DNA of 64,000 bases, taken from positions 9,251,001 to 9,315,000 of the forward strand of contig NC_065875.1 in NCBI RefSeq assembly GCF_933775445.1, written 5' to 3'. Positions 44,424 to 56,772 of this stretch are shown one piece after another. The translations under genes were made by a program, and so were the position numbers. Within the stretch, counting starts at the first letter, position 1; each line of letters opens with the position of its first letter. The notes below the pieces were generated by a model, which worked only from the letters and a program-made list of their open reading frames with translations, did no database searches and had not been told where the DNA came from. This DNA comes from Argentina anserina. Its lineage: Eukaryota > Streptophyta > Magnoliopsida > Rosales > Rosaceae.

Positions 44424-46571
44424 TGTTTTGGGATAATTACTATTATACCCTTGTGTGTGTCTTACATTTATTAGGTTTCCTGGTAGAGATAGATTTACAT
44501 CTCTGTAATAGATTATGACTCTGAATCCTACGAGACTGCAGTTATATAATTGATAGGAGCACTTTGTGCTACGTTCTTAATATGTTTTTACCTCCATTTG
44601 TACTTTGCTTAGCCCTTATAGTTGTAATATCGAGTCATTGAGTCACAATAGGAGTCTTGGACGGTATTGGATGTGTCTTTGTGCTTAAACGAGTTAAAAA
44701 CGAAGAATTAGTCTAGAGTCCTAGTTTGAGTAGGAATCCTTATAGGACTAGGAAACCTAGTTGAATTAGGAGTCTTCATCTTTTTACGTTTTGGTCGCAT
44801 TGGCGATATCTTGAGAGTCAGGTTTGCATTAGGAATCCTTGTTAGACTAGGAAACATACCATTTTGGAAAGTCCTACTTGAACTCAAACTCTTATTACGA
44901 AACTTTCCTAAATGAACTTCCTTGTTCTAGTAACTTACTTATTCTAGAAAGTTTCATTTTTGCAAATTAGAAACTTTCCTAATCTAGTTGAGCTCATCTA
45001 TTACATGTGTCTTTTTAAGACAACAAATGTCTAGATTAGGACATGATTTTCAAAATACATTATCTCTTATTATTGATTTTCTTTTCTTATTTTCAGAATT
45101 AAGAGATAATTGAAAGAGAAAAAGAAGGAGTTTCAGCCGTGATATCTTTCCATTCAATCAAAGAGAGCCGTGCCTTATCTATTCAGCTTGTAAAGGAAGC
45201 TTTGCCGTGCCTATGGATCAGCTTAAGGGATAAGTGTCGTGCCTAGCATTCAGCAAAATAAAAGGAGTCCAACCGTGCAGCCCATGAGGGAAAGAAGGAG
45301 ATAAGAGCTTGTTCTACAAGGAAAGCAAGGGCAGCCATTCGATCCAATTAAAGAGAGAAATCTCAGTCGTGCATACATGGATCAGCCCATCAAAAACCCT
45401 AGCAGCCTCTCCTCCTCCTTCCTCTATATAAGGCACGGCCTCCCTTCATAAAATCTATCACCATTCTCTCATAAACACAGCCAAATTGCTGCGCAAAAAT
45501 ACCCAGAAAATTCGAGCCAAAAACTTCATCAATTCTCCACTTTTCCGTGCCATCCTCTTGCCTCTTCCACCACCGAATTCATCTTCCTCCATCTTTCAAG
45601 GTTTCTATTGTGTGATTCATCCATGGCTTGTAAAGTTTCTTTTGGTTTTCTGCAAATTTCGAATTCATTGTATGATTATTTGGATGTTATTTTAGGTTTT
45701 ATATATGAAGAGCATAAATTCAGACTTATTTGGTTTTATGTTTTGATTGTATAAACTCATGAAATATGTATGTATGCCGTGTGTTATGAATAGGGGCAGT
45801 AGGATTTCTGATTTTTATTTAGGTTTTATTTCAATTAATTCCTTGAATTTGTACATCTAAATCAATGCTTGAGGAAGCCAAGGCAATGGTTCTCCTAAGG
45901 TTGCGATTTAATTCACCAAAGTGTTCATTGATTGAGTATGAGCTTCGTGTTTCAATTATTGATACTTGTTTAGGGTTGTGATAGTTCTAGGAATTTGCAT
46001 GTTTAATCAAGATGAGTGACGCCCATGCTTGCTTACATATTTCCAATTTGACTTATTGTGCTTATGTGCTACTTTTTTGTTTAACTAGAACGCTTCGTTA
46101 TGTTGAACTCTTTTTAGCATATGTTTAGGATTGAACGCTTCATTGATTCTAAATAATTAAGAAGTCTTAACGATTAGATGAACCGCTTCGGGCTCTAATT
46201 AGAATTAGAATTGAAATGGACTTAAGAAGAATCGAAAATACTTGCTGCCTATATGTTGTTCTACACGTGTTATACATGTTTCTTGTGTAGAATTCGTGTT
46301 TTGGTTATGTGATGAGTGGTTGATCAATTGTATATAAGTAATTTAGGATTTATTTTAAGTTATAGTTTTAGAATCCAAATCAAATCCCCCAATAACATGA
46401 TAAGTGTTGAGGCCCTTTTGATTCCAAAGACTGAACGATCCCTGCTTATTCTATACTAACGATGATGTTTTTCAGAGTATTTTATAGACGTTCTAACAAA
46501 ACGCTCTATCAGTAATGCATATATATAGGCTCAATATCAATCAATAAAGTATTATGTTCTGTTTCATTACA
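44424..46571 (+). repeat. 3' LTR of the Copia relic, split by an insertion
   Basis: The first part, 44424-44550, matches the Copia 1 LTR through GAATCCTACGAGACTG. The second part, 46512-46571, resumes with GTAATGCATATATATAGG and ends in CATTACA. Joined, it is about 182 bp, close to the 185-bp Copia 1 LTR. Confidence 0.85.
44551..46511 (+). mobile_element. solo LTR, family B copy 1
   Basis: The 1,961-bp element starts TGATAGGAGCACTTTGTG and ends AACGCTCTATCA (inverse TGATAG/CTATCA termini). Flanks ATAAT (44546-44550) and GTAAT (46512-46516) agree at 4 of 5 bases. A TATATAAGGC box near 45,425 is followed by a leader-like segment. No coding domain. Its start is shared with copy 2 at 58740. Confidence 0.8.
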
Positions 46572-47955
46572 TTGTGATTATTCTCGTTTCATTATACTCG
46601 AACAACCTCTTAATTATTTCATTATTTTAACTATATTATTTCATAAATATCATCAAAGTAGTGATAAAAAATCATCGTTTTGACATGCAATGTTTTAGAA
46701 ATAAGATTATTAAATGTGTTGTAATATTTTATTTATTTTACTATTCTAAATAGTTATATAAAACAAATATTGTAATTACACAATTTTTTTATGTTAATTG
46801 TGTCTTATAATACTAATAGGCCCGACACAGGCCCGAGCCCAGCCCGACTTGGACTTTTCGAGAATCAGAAATTGAAGTCCTATGGAGAGCCAAGGCTACC
46901 CTCGTCAACACCCTCTTCCCCTTCTTTCGTTTCATTATGTTTTTCTTTATGATTTCTATGTTTGTTATGACTTTAAGTAGCTAAGTATTTTTCTAGGGCA
47001 ATAATGGATCTCTAGCATGACTATTTGATGATTTTAGTTGGTTAATTACTTGACTATTAGATTGGTGTTGAATTTTTATTTTCAATGATAATTGTTGCTT
47101 ATTTCAAAATATTATTGACTCGCGACCTCTAGGGTTTAGTTTAAGCTATCTGATGCAAGAGTAGGTAGATGCCCATGCTGAATCTTTAATGCTTCTTGTG
47201 ATCATAGACCACAAATTGGTAAAATAGATGCCATGTTTTATTCGGTTTGTGTGAGTCCTTTTGTTTTCATTGAACTGTATTGACCCTTAACATAGACGCC
47301 ATATATCTAAGAGTAATTTGGGTACTATACCCCGCTATAAGGTAGTATTCATACTTTGGAGAACTTATGCGTATAAGTATTCCACCATAAGGCTTATATG
47401 ACGGATTTTTTGACACCAGTTTATTAGTTAGTAATTAGAAGACGAGAAACCCCAATAGGATTGTGACAGTGAAGTTAGAAGCCCTAGTGTCGTCCATCGT
47501 TGATTTACAAACTCTTTTCAAAACTCTTTTTCCAATTTGATCTTTCGTTCTTTGCTCACTATTTGTGTTTATTTGTTCAATTAGTTAGGGTTAGAATGGT
47601 GAGTACTCTCCAAACTGATCCTGAAGTTTGTAGAATGGTGAAGCAGAAAAGGGAGGCGGATAAATTAAACATACGGCCTCCTACTCAAAATGGGCTCTAC
47701 TTATTTGTTATCGGCCTAAAACTAATCTGAATACGGATTTTAGGAGTTGAGGGGGAGAAGAGAATATAATCATGGCCATGGAGTTGGAATCGAGCTACGA
47801 AATTGAGCGGACAACCTAGTTCATTGAGGCCAATAAGTTGAGGAGAGTGGGTTTGCAGTTCCCATATGAGCTTATGATGGATTCGGTGAGAGTTGTGAGT
47901 GCTCTGAGGGTTGTATATGTTTCGAAGGAACGAAACTATTCAAGTATGTACCCCG
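46572..47955. other. AT-rich DNA, no assigned gene
   Basis: Only short frames; the one at 47,596-47,730 has no recognisable domain. Confidence 0.4.
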
Positions 47956-47959
47956 AATT

Positions 47960-49374
47960 AGAAAGGTTATGATGTATAAAGTCACAAAATAATCGATGCA
48001 AAATGGCGATTCTCATAATCGCACCCAAAACAGTGGTGTACACAAACGACCACACGAAATTAATTTTTTCCCTTCAAGTAATAACGTGAGTCCCCTAGAA
48101 CGGTCACACGAAAAATGTTGACATATCCTTCGTTGGTCTCATCGGCGCTATAAGAAGGGCCGGAAAAAAGACATGATGAAGGCTAATAGCGCCCAAAAAT
48201 TTAAGAAAAACATACTTGTTGGTCTGCCAAATAGACCGCTTTAAAATGAGTGACGCTGTAAATTAATCGTCGTGCAAGAAAGTTGCTTGATGAATTCCTT
48301 TTCGATCTTCATACGAATGGCATTAATTGCACTTGAGTAACGTCCATCTTCGGTATGCATGTTATCACTATAGTATGACGATTAATCATTTTTCCTATAC
48401 AAGCACATGAAATTTATAGTTAGAAACGAAACGTGCAAAGAAACAAATAAATAAATAGGAAAAAAAAGAGGTAGGCCGAATAGGCTGTTGGGCTCATTAG
48501 GCCATAGGCCCAAATCCGAGACATGTTAGCTTAGAGAGGAAACCGGGTCAAGACCGGGTCGGACCCAAAGAAAACGGGTCGAGCTCGAGCTGCAGCGTCA
48601 GGAGGCTCGAACGAGGGTCGTCGGTTTTTGGGAAATAAAACATCATCGGCATGGGGCTTGCAGCACCGGTGGACTGGGTTGAACGACGCTGAGTCAGTTC
48701 GTCGCTGCTGCGCTGGTGAGGAGTCATCAGAGGCTTTGTCGAGATCAGGGTCGCCTTCAACGTTGGGGAGTCTCAGAAGAGCAGTCGTCGATTCGATGAG
48801 GAGCAGGGCGGCACTTGGTTTGACGACGAACGGGCTGGATTGACGACGGAGTCAAAGGAGACACGATGAAAATCCAGAGCGGCGTTAATAGCATGGCGCC
48901 GGCGCGGGTCGACTAACGCAAGTCGATGAGGTAGTTCGGGTGCCCAGAGAAAATTCCTGGGTGCCCGTAGAAGCTTCGATTTTGGGGTTTTTTTTTCTTT
49001 TGTTTTCTTCTCCAACAACTAATTGTCGGTACTGCAAATTCTCGGCGATACCCCAAAAAGGAAAGAGGCTCCCAGAGCATAAGATTTCAGGGTTCTGATT
49101 TTAATTTTTCTGGTGGTGGCCCGTTGTTCAGACACTTTAAAACAAAGTGCATGATAACGTGATCAAGTGTGATAGAAACGAGAATAATTACGACGTAAAA
49201 GAACATAACTAAACTCTTTATTGATTGATAATAGGCTAGATATAAACATTACATACGGAGTATCCCGAAGAATCATGGATTCATATCTCTTACATTAAGG
49301 CATAATCTACTATGATAAAGAAACTTAAATATACTAAGACACACACAAGGGTATAATAATAATTCTCCCGGAAA
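47960..49374 (-). mobile_element. Copia 1-lineage relic: LTR, primer site and leader only
   Basis: On the minus strand an LTR from about 49,374 (CCGGGAGAATTATTATTATACCC inverse seen at 49,340-49,373) to 49160 ends in TGATCA. It is followed by CGTTATCATGCAC, the decayed counterpart of the Copia 1 primer site. The leader follows, including the block GGGCGCTATTAGCCTTC (minus) near 48,195 and the CGGTCGTTTGTG region near 48,040. gag and pol are absent. Confidence 0.75.
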
Positions 49375-50187
49375 AATAGTAATAATATTAATAATTTAAG
49401 AGATATTATATACAGTAAAATATAAGTACTTCGGGTGATATGCGGCAATGATAGAGTGATATATGCATGGACCTAGTTCCAAGCTAGGGTAAGTAGAGGG
49501 GAAAAAAGTAGGAAAGAATAATGGGAAATAATGTACCTTCGGAAGTTTTCAATCTCATCACAATTATTCAAAATAAACCAATTTGCTTGTCTCAATTCTT
49601 CTGTAGATAGCTCGATCATGGATCCTTTTCCTGGACACACTTTTTGAGCAAAAACTTCTAACCCGGCTCTGGCTTCACTTTCTGATTGGTTCCTGTTGTT
49701 TCCCTCATCTTTTAACTTTGGTACTTGTTTTCTCATTATTGTATTGTCCTTTTCTCAGAAGAACCACTCTGATTTCTTTTCAAGGTACTCTGGGATTTCA
49801 TTAGCTGATGCAAATGCATCTTTTTTTGTACTTTTATTTGTGTCAACTTGTCTTCGTACATTCACTATCAATCCTAACACTAAGCTTTATAGTTTACAAA
49901 ATCACTTGAAATTTTATTTGGTTGTGTTTTCAGCGCGCTTCTTTTGATAATCAAATGTTGAGAACTAAGTGTAAGATGCAAGTCTTTCAACGCAAACATA
50001 AAGCTAATAAGAATGTTACGATATAGATATCCCGCAGGAAGTCATGAACGGTGAAGAGATATTCCATATCCAGCTCGACCAAGGCATTCATTCTTATCAT
50101 AACACTCCATGTGGAAGAGGAAACAAGTTGCTGTGGATAAAGCCCAATCTTTTGTTCTTGTGTTTTGTTATATTAAGAATCTAAGAT

Positions 50188-50424
50188 TTGTATGTACTAA
50201 TTGTAATTTGTAGGTATTCAATGTCTGGATCAGAGAGGAGCAATTATTCTGATGAGTACGACTCTGGAAGTGATGACTACAATGAGATTCTGGTTGTTGA
50301 TGGTACAACTCAAGGGCAGGAGGAAGTAGCCAAAGCTCAGAGTGGAAAGAAAGCAGTAGTTACTGATGAAACTGCTGAACTTGTTGAACCTATAAAAAAG
50401 GAAGAAAAGGAGTGCGGAAAGTAG
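50188..50424 (+). pseudogene. acidic open segment, unidentified
   Basis: After a possible acceptor (AATTTGTAG) the frame reads MSGSERSNYSDEYDSGSDDY and continues acidic then Lys-rich, to a stop at 50,422-50,424. Composition is protein-like; no family recognised. It overlaps the CACTA relic and may belong to its second gene or to captured host sequence. Confidence 0.3.
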
Positions 50425-50429
50425 ATGTG

Positions 50430-50960
50430 GATCTTCATTTTGATGAGTTTGGTACTACCGTTTGTAATCTGATGAGTCTCTTTAGTTTCCTGATAATCCA
50501 CATCATCGTCTTCATCTTCATCAATATCATTCTCGTCGCTTGTATCATTTGCATTAACTCTTGGAAAAAAATCATGTATCATATCGAATATACTGGCATT
50601 CTGTCTAACATATTAACTGGACTATTTGGAATATGTTGATTTTGCACTTCATTATGCTCTCCATGATGTATCTATGGGTTATATGTCGTGACCATACCAC
50701 TTTTCAATAGATGAATCTTGACTACACTCAAAGGGTGTGCACTTGTGTTATTACACTTCATGCACGTACATGAGATATGATTATTTTCATTCAGGTGATG
50801 CCTTGCAACCTCTAGAAAATAGTTAATCCCTTCTTTGTACACGTTAGTGAACCAACAATTTGGATCTAAACTCTGCTGAATCCACGATATGTCGATCCCA
50901 ATTTCAATAAATAGAAGAGGTTGATGCAACAATAATATTATGAGAGAGAGAAAAAAAACA
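50430..50960 (-). pseudogene. CACTA (En/Spm) transposase N-terminal remnant
   Basis: The frame around 50,870-50,690 reads DISWIQQSLD..., YKEGINYFLEVARHHLNEN, then CTCMKCNN, which matches the transposase-associated zinc domain (Transpos_assoc) at the N-terminus of plant CACTA transposases. After ATTYNP-like sequence a TAG interrupts. Downstream 50,582-50,430 (MIHDFFPRVNAND..., acidic run) fits the next part of the same protein in another segment. The catalytic domain is missing. Confidence 0.7.
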
Positions 50961-52009
50961 AACATGAGGTACGGTTGATCAATTGATATATACATATATA
51001 CTTGTTTATCCTTTTTCCACAAGGATTAAGGATTTTCTACTTGCATACATTTTCCTTTGTGATAGGATTTTCTATCAGCTCTATGAGAATGATGCAGTGC
51101 AGGAATAGTCGTAATTCTCTTTCTTTTGTAATTTGGGTTGCTTCATATAGACTCTGCAAGGTACTTTTTACAGAATGGTCTTTGGTGCTCATGTCCTCGT
51201 CTTTAGCAAGGGTTGGTACTTTTATATGGCGGTTGAAAGCAGTCTCCCAAACAATATTGAGTGTATTTGTTCATTTACTTTTTTATCCTTGATAAACAAG
51301 TTTTCATAGTATATTAATAAGGGGTAGTTAACTAAATTTATTATATTTTATTTATTAGTTATTAGTTATTTCAAAATAAAGTATTTTGTTTATTTATCCA
51401 ACTATATATTGGATACTAACCCGATTTTATGGGTTTTTTTTATATGGACATACTTTGACTTTGAAACCCTAGAGTAGATCATAATTATGCAACCTTAAAT
51501 GCTTGATTACCCTATATAAGGACTTGGAAACTTAGTCTTTCCATAAGCAGGTCAATGACCATTTTTTTTAAACAAAAATTAAGGGAACATGAATGGAAAA
51601 TCCTTCCTTTCAAAACATAAAATGGAAAACCCGCAAAATCCCATATATGGCCAATGATTTCTTTTCTTTTTCATTTTGAGCAATTTTTTTTCATATTTAA
51701 ATTTAATCAAGTAATTTATATTTTATTTTTATCTTTTTAGTTCTTTTTAATTGTAATTAAGTCTGTCTCGAGGGGATTTTATTTAAATAGGATCTTCCTC
51801 AAGGAGAGTTACCTTTGCTCTCACTTTGAGCGGACTCTCTCTAATTCATATATGAATTTGATAAGATCTCTTCTCACACAAAGTCACTTGATAGAATTTT
51901 TTGATAAGTTATATATACCATGTAGGTTTTATCTCATCAAGACTCACCTTGAGGAGTATTCAGTTCATTCTGATTTTATTTCACACACATAAGTCCCCCC
52001 ATTGAGTAG

Positions 52010-52900
52010 AAAATGTCGGGTGAAGTACTTTGTAGAGAGAAATTTTAATTTGTCACAAAAACATTAAACAATACCTCGTTAAAGTTGTTGCTTAATTGGT
52101 TTTAACCGAGTAAATAAATTTGGTCACATAAATATTATCTGACAACTCAAAACATTTATTACTAAAATTACCTTCAGGGAGTAAATAAATTTGGTCACAT
52201 AAAGAATAAGCGACATTCCCTTTAATTTTCCATATAATTAATCTTTTGCGAGAGAATTAAAGTTATCTTATAAACATTAACCAACAATTGGAAAATTTGT
52301 CACATAATTAACATTTTACGAGGGAATTTAGCTGTTGCAAAATGCCATATAAGCGGCAACTATTATTTTGTTACAAATGCTTACTTTATGCGAGAGAATT
52401 ACAATTGTCACAAAAACATTAATCTGACAACCAACAATATTTGTTGCTGAAGTAATTTTTAGCAAGGAACATCAAGTTGTCACAGAAACATTACACAACG
52501 CCTTGTTAAGTTGTCGCCCAATTAGTTTTCGGCAAGGAAGTAAAATTTGTCACAATAAGGTATCTGACACTTGCAGAATATGTCACTGAAACTGTCTTCA
52601 GTGACAAAAAGATAATTGTTGCATAAATAATAAGCAACAATCTCTTCAATTTTTTTTGCTTAATTTTGCGGAAGTTAGAGTTGTCACAAAAACAGTAGCC
52701 GATAGCTGGTAAAGGTTGTTACATAATTGATATTTTGCGAGGAATTTGGTTGTCATAAAATAGTATATAAGCGACAACTACAAATTTGTCGCAAATGCTT
52801 ACTTCATGCGACAAATTGGTTGTCACTGATGAGATTGTGTAGGACAAATGAAGTTTCCTCGCATTTGTCAAGTGTTTGCAACATTTTTTTTAGTGTGACG
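52010..52900 (-). repeat. CACTA subterminal repeat region and terminus
   Basis: About 890 bp of degenerate direct and inverted copies of TTGTCACA(A/T)AA, GCGACAA and TTTTGCGAG motifs at 30-60 bp spacing. It ends at TTTTTTTTAGTG (about 52,895), whose inverse starts CACTAAAAAAAA, a CACTA-type terminus. It lies upstream of the transposase remnant on the same strand, consistent with the 5' end of one element. Confidence 0.7.
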
Positions 52901-52999
52901 TATAGTGTAGCTACTAGGGTGACTACCAGTGTGTCTATATGTGTGGCCAATAGTGTAACAACATTAGAATTGATATTTGAATCGTATTAGTTGATTTGA

Positions 53000-54820
53000 G
53001 AAACACAATTCATAGGATGGCAAAACACAATTTTGTTATTTTCAGTCATTCTTTTCTTTTTTGTTTTTCTTTCTCACATTCTTCTAGTTACAACATAGTC
53101 ATTGAAAGCAGTTACAAGTGTAGTCACAATACAAGATACAATGCCTGTCACAATACCTGATACAATGGTAGTCACAATGTCAATACTGGATTTAACACTA
53201 TGACATGCAGTGTGACATCTTGATATATGTTAAAATTCAAAGGACATTGGTATGAGTATGCTCAGAATGAAGAAAATAGCTAGAACTATGGAGCCTTAAA
53301 CTTCGTTTTCACCAGAATATCTTGAAGCACCACCATGGATGGAGGCAGCCATTTGCGAGGGTTAGTGCAGCTTGTAAGGTTGTCGGTTCGGAGTGGGTAT
53401 TGTATCAAATGAAAGAGGTGAGACAATTTCTTTCAACGGTACTAACCACGTTCAAATTTGTCACCCGACGGTTAAATTATGGCCGAAATTAAAAAGAAGA
53501 AAAATAGTATGAGAAAATGCAAAATAGTCATAAATCTGTTTTTTAATTATGTTTAAAACTTGTTGCATAGTTTCAATTTTCATTTAAATGAGATCACCAT
53601 TTTAAAATTTAAATAAATTGCTTGAACTTTTTATAATTTGAGTTGCCACTTGGTATTAATTTTTAATTTGACATAATTATTTTATAGTTAACCATTGTTA
53701 GAATAGTTAAGATGAAGGTCCACATGTCGTACATATAGTTAGGTGGGGATAATGGTACGTGGGATTAAGGGCAGAGATCAAATTTAATTCAAAGACTACC
53801 GGTTTAAAGGCATCTCTACTTGTTTTAGTATTGTAGGGACATAATGGAGATATTGGAAGAAAATTCTAATAATTAAATTAGAGATGTGTGTTACACTGGC
53901 CAATTCATCAGTCTTAGAATCTACAATTTAGTACATCAAAATCTTGTAATCTCGTGTGTGATGTCGATGGAGATGTTCCGTTGATGCCGTGCGTTTATTT
54001 AAGTTGAAACTGGCTTTCGTTTCCAAGACGATACATTACATATATGTAGCTAGCTTGAACCTGCCTTAATTTACTTGATTGTTTTCACTTTTCAGCTTAA
54101 TTGACGGACCACTCCATCGCCCATCGAAATAAGCCGTCTCCTTCTTTTTGTTCTTTAATTTTTTTGGCTCTGGCCGTGATTCCCTTAGTGGTGCATGCAG
54201 CAGCCAGCTACACTCGTGCCACGTACAATTGATCTTTCAGATTAACAATTAACAGTCCACCAAGGGATCGATAGAACTACTTGTGTGCTTTTTTGATTTA
54301 GAAATATAGTAGAAGAAAGATTAGAAAGAAAATCCCCCGCTAATTAAGCCACTCCCAATAACAGAAGAGGCTACACGCCTACACCTGGGAAGGGAGAACA
54401 GAGGACCAAGAACAACCATGGGTAACATAACTAATTGTGTTGCGTTCCTCATTTGGTGGGTTAATTAATTCATGAAGTCATTATTTAACTTTCTTCAAGC
54501 TAAGTCACTTCTATTCAAATATGTCCAGATGTGTATATCACATACATAGGAAACTTTTTGATAATGGTACAGTACTTTGCAAGCTAAATAAGTAAGTTCT
54601 GCGCATGCATATATATTCTTTAATTAAAATGAAAACATGAACCAATCTATACGTCCGATTAAGTCAGTATTCAATTGATCTAGAAACATATACGTGTGTA
54701 TGTTTATAATGTTATATAAGTGTTGAAATTTCAGACCAAAATTGTAGGTTCTTCTCTAAATTGACATCGACCTAATTAGCCTTATGTAACTCGATCGTCA
54801 TCGATAATCCATGCCATGCA
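53000..54820. other. upstream region of the chitinase gene
   Basis: Contains short imperfect repeats of GTAGTCACAAT/ATACAAT type at 53,100-53,215 and AT-rich DNA that may include a MITE near 53,500-53,700. No gene. Confidence 0.4.
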
Positions 54821-54830
54821 TAAATATTCC

Positions 54831-54838
54831 TATAAATA
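54831..54838 (+). promoter_or_regulatory. TATA box of the chitinase gene
   Basis: TATAAATA lies about 80 bp upstream of the ATG at 54914, a normal distance for a short plant leader. The initiation context is ACAAAATGG. Confidence 0.7.
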
Positions 54839-54913
54839 CCCAATTCCATCAACTTAATTTTACACCCAAGTCTACAGATATATATCTATAGAGATCTAGA
54901 GACCACGAACAAA

Positions 54914-55738
54914 ATGGATTTCCAAGTTGCAGTCTTCACCATCATAGGATTAGCATTTGTAGCACAAACTGCTAGTGCTCAAAACTCGGTGGCAGATATC
55001 GTGACAATTGACTTCTTCAATGGGATTATTAACCAGGCTGCCGCTGACTGTGCTGGGAAGAGCTTCTACACCAGACAGGCTTTTCTCGATACCCTTGGCT
55101 CGTACACTGGTTTCGCTACCACTGGTTCCGCTGATGATAATAAACGGGAAATTGCAGCTTTCTTTGCCCATGTCACTCATGAGACTGGCCGTAAGTACCT
55201 CCTCATTGTATCATCATTCATCTAGAATTCATCATATATATATATATATATATACATGTCAGGTGAACCCATACATTTGACATCTGTTGGACTTCGTATT
55301 AATTTTACATTATTTTGTTAATGATCCATGGAATCAGATTTTTGCTATATTGAAGAGATCAATAAGAACACCTACTGTGACACAAGTAGAACGGACTTCC
55401 CATGCAACCCTGCCAAGCAGTACTACGGGCGCGGACCACTCCAACTCACCTGGAATTACAACTACGGAGCTGCCGGAAATGCCATTGGCTTCGACGGCTT
55501 AAACTCCCCAGAAACTGTAGCTTCAGAACCCGTGCTAGCGTTCAAGACCGGCTTGTGGTTTTGGATGAACAACGTTCACTCTGTTATCAGCCAGGGATTT
55601 GGAGCCACAACTCGAGCCATCAACGGTGCTGTGGAATGTGATGGCAAATCTCCCGACACTGTTCAAGCTCGCGTCAACTATTACACAGACTACTGCACCC
55701 AATTCAATGTTGCTCCTGGTGACAATCTCTATTGCTAG
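54914..55738 (+). CDS. class IV-type GH19 endochitinase without hevein domain
   Basis: Secreted or vacuolar enzyme that cleaves chitin, usually defence-related. Two exons, 54914-55190 and 55338-55738 (GT-AG intron of 147 bp, phase 1), encode 225 aa. Residues 1-22 form a signal peptide ([22 protein letters not shown]). The mature chain starts directly with the catalytic domain ([20 protein letters not shown]...). The first catalytic Glu is in HETG, completed across the intron as HETGHFCYIEE, which also holds the second acidic site. [16 protein letters not shown] and the C-terminal Cys-ending GDNLYC are typical. The family's N-terminal chitin-binding (hevein) domain and linker are absent, so it is shorter than the usual ~270 aa. 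Frame, splice sites and active site are intact. Confidence 0.95.
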
Positions 55739-55744
55739 CTAGAC

Positions 55745-56060
55745 ATACATATTCTGAGCTAATTAATGGAATAAACTTAATTAAAACTGCAGCTTGCATA
55801 TACAAAAAAAAAAAATCAGTCACGTACATCTCTCTCAAACATGATCTGTAACGATATAAATATGATGAATGTGTAGAGGACAGTAGAGCCAAGAAAGGAG
55901 TGGACTGCCTCTTATTGTTGTGTAGTCTATTTCGAAAAATTAAATAAAGAAGTTATAATTTCTACAAGTAGTTTTGTTGGTTTATATTTGGGAGTTTCTT
56001 TCATTTCTTCAATTATGACAGATAGACATTTGGAAAATTCAAAGACCCCAAAAAATTATA
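55745..56060. other. 3' flank of the chitinase gene
   Basis: Likely 3' UTR with AATTAATGGAATAAAC polyadenylation-like sequence near 55,760-55,775, then AT-rich DNA. Confidence 0.4.
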
Positions 56061-56099
56061 CAAAAAAGATATGCCAAAGCGCGTGTCATTAACCATATC

Positions 56100-56580
56100 A
56101 TTTCCTACATGTATTTTAATTTCCAATATTATCTCTATCTTTGTTGTAGGAAAAATAAAATTGTTCCACTCATCTTATTGCATAATCCCTTTATATAGGG
56201 AGAGTATTACAATAGTAATGACATTGTACATTATGATGATAATAATGACTAAATGCTACACGTTAGCTATTGAATGTTAATCACTTAATTACCTCTCGTC
56301 TGTTACATAGACATTCAACAGTCCCCCTTGGGCCGAGTCAACGGTAAAATGGTGCATGAGGTGTTGTCTCATTAAGAACCTTGCCAAATAACAAAAGCTC
56401 AGTGGGAGAAAATAAAACCTTGGTCGAAAGAAAAAAAAAACACAACACACCTATTACAATTGGAAATAACATATATGTGCTAAATTCCTCCTGATGTCTG
56501 CACCTCCTCCCGATTTCTATATAAATCATGAGAGCTTTGATAATATTTCATTGGGTACGTATTTCTTTACACATATCTAA
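56100..56580 (-). mobile_element. Copia fragment: 3' LTR plus end of internal region
   Basis: On the minus strand, sequence ending ...GGTTCTTAATGAGACAACACC and the purine tract CCAAGGGGGACTG leads into an LTR start TGTTGAATGTCTATG at 56320. A TATATAAAGG box follows within the LTR (near 56,195). This arrangement (aggregate 'AAGGTTCTTAATGAGGCA' block, purine tract, TG) is characteristic of a Copia 3' end. The far LTR boundary was not determined. Confidence 0.65.
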
Positions 56581-56772
56581 CGACAACGTAAATTGATACG
56601 CTCTGAATCTTTTATTCTTCCTTACAATTTAACTTTTACATTTTACTCGAATCAAGAGTCGTTTTAAATGTAAGGACTCTAAAAGCTGACTTTCCAATGC
56701 GTAAGTTTTTTGAGAAATCTGCATTCACAGAAGTTGTAGAGCTTGTCGATATGAGTTCGTAGATGTGACACG

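Larger units (their letters stand above)
39520..46571 (+). mobile_element. old, rearranged Copia relic of the Copia 1 lineage
   Basis: 39,520-39,945 matches the Copia 1 gag-pol spacer. 41,712-43,440 matches degenerate integrase and RT in forward orientation. 44,240-44,423 matches the 3' untranslated part (TAGACTTTAGGGGGAGTCTAC and ACCGAGGCAACGATG). A 3' LTR starts TGTTTTGGGATAATTAC at 44424 and is split by a solo LTR. The 5' LTR and gag are missing. A large inverted repeat sits in its middle. Numerous stops make it non-functional. Confidence 0.85.
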
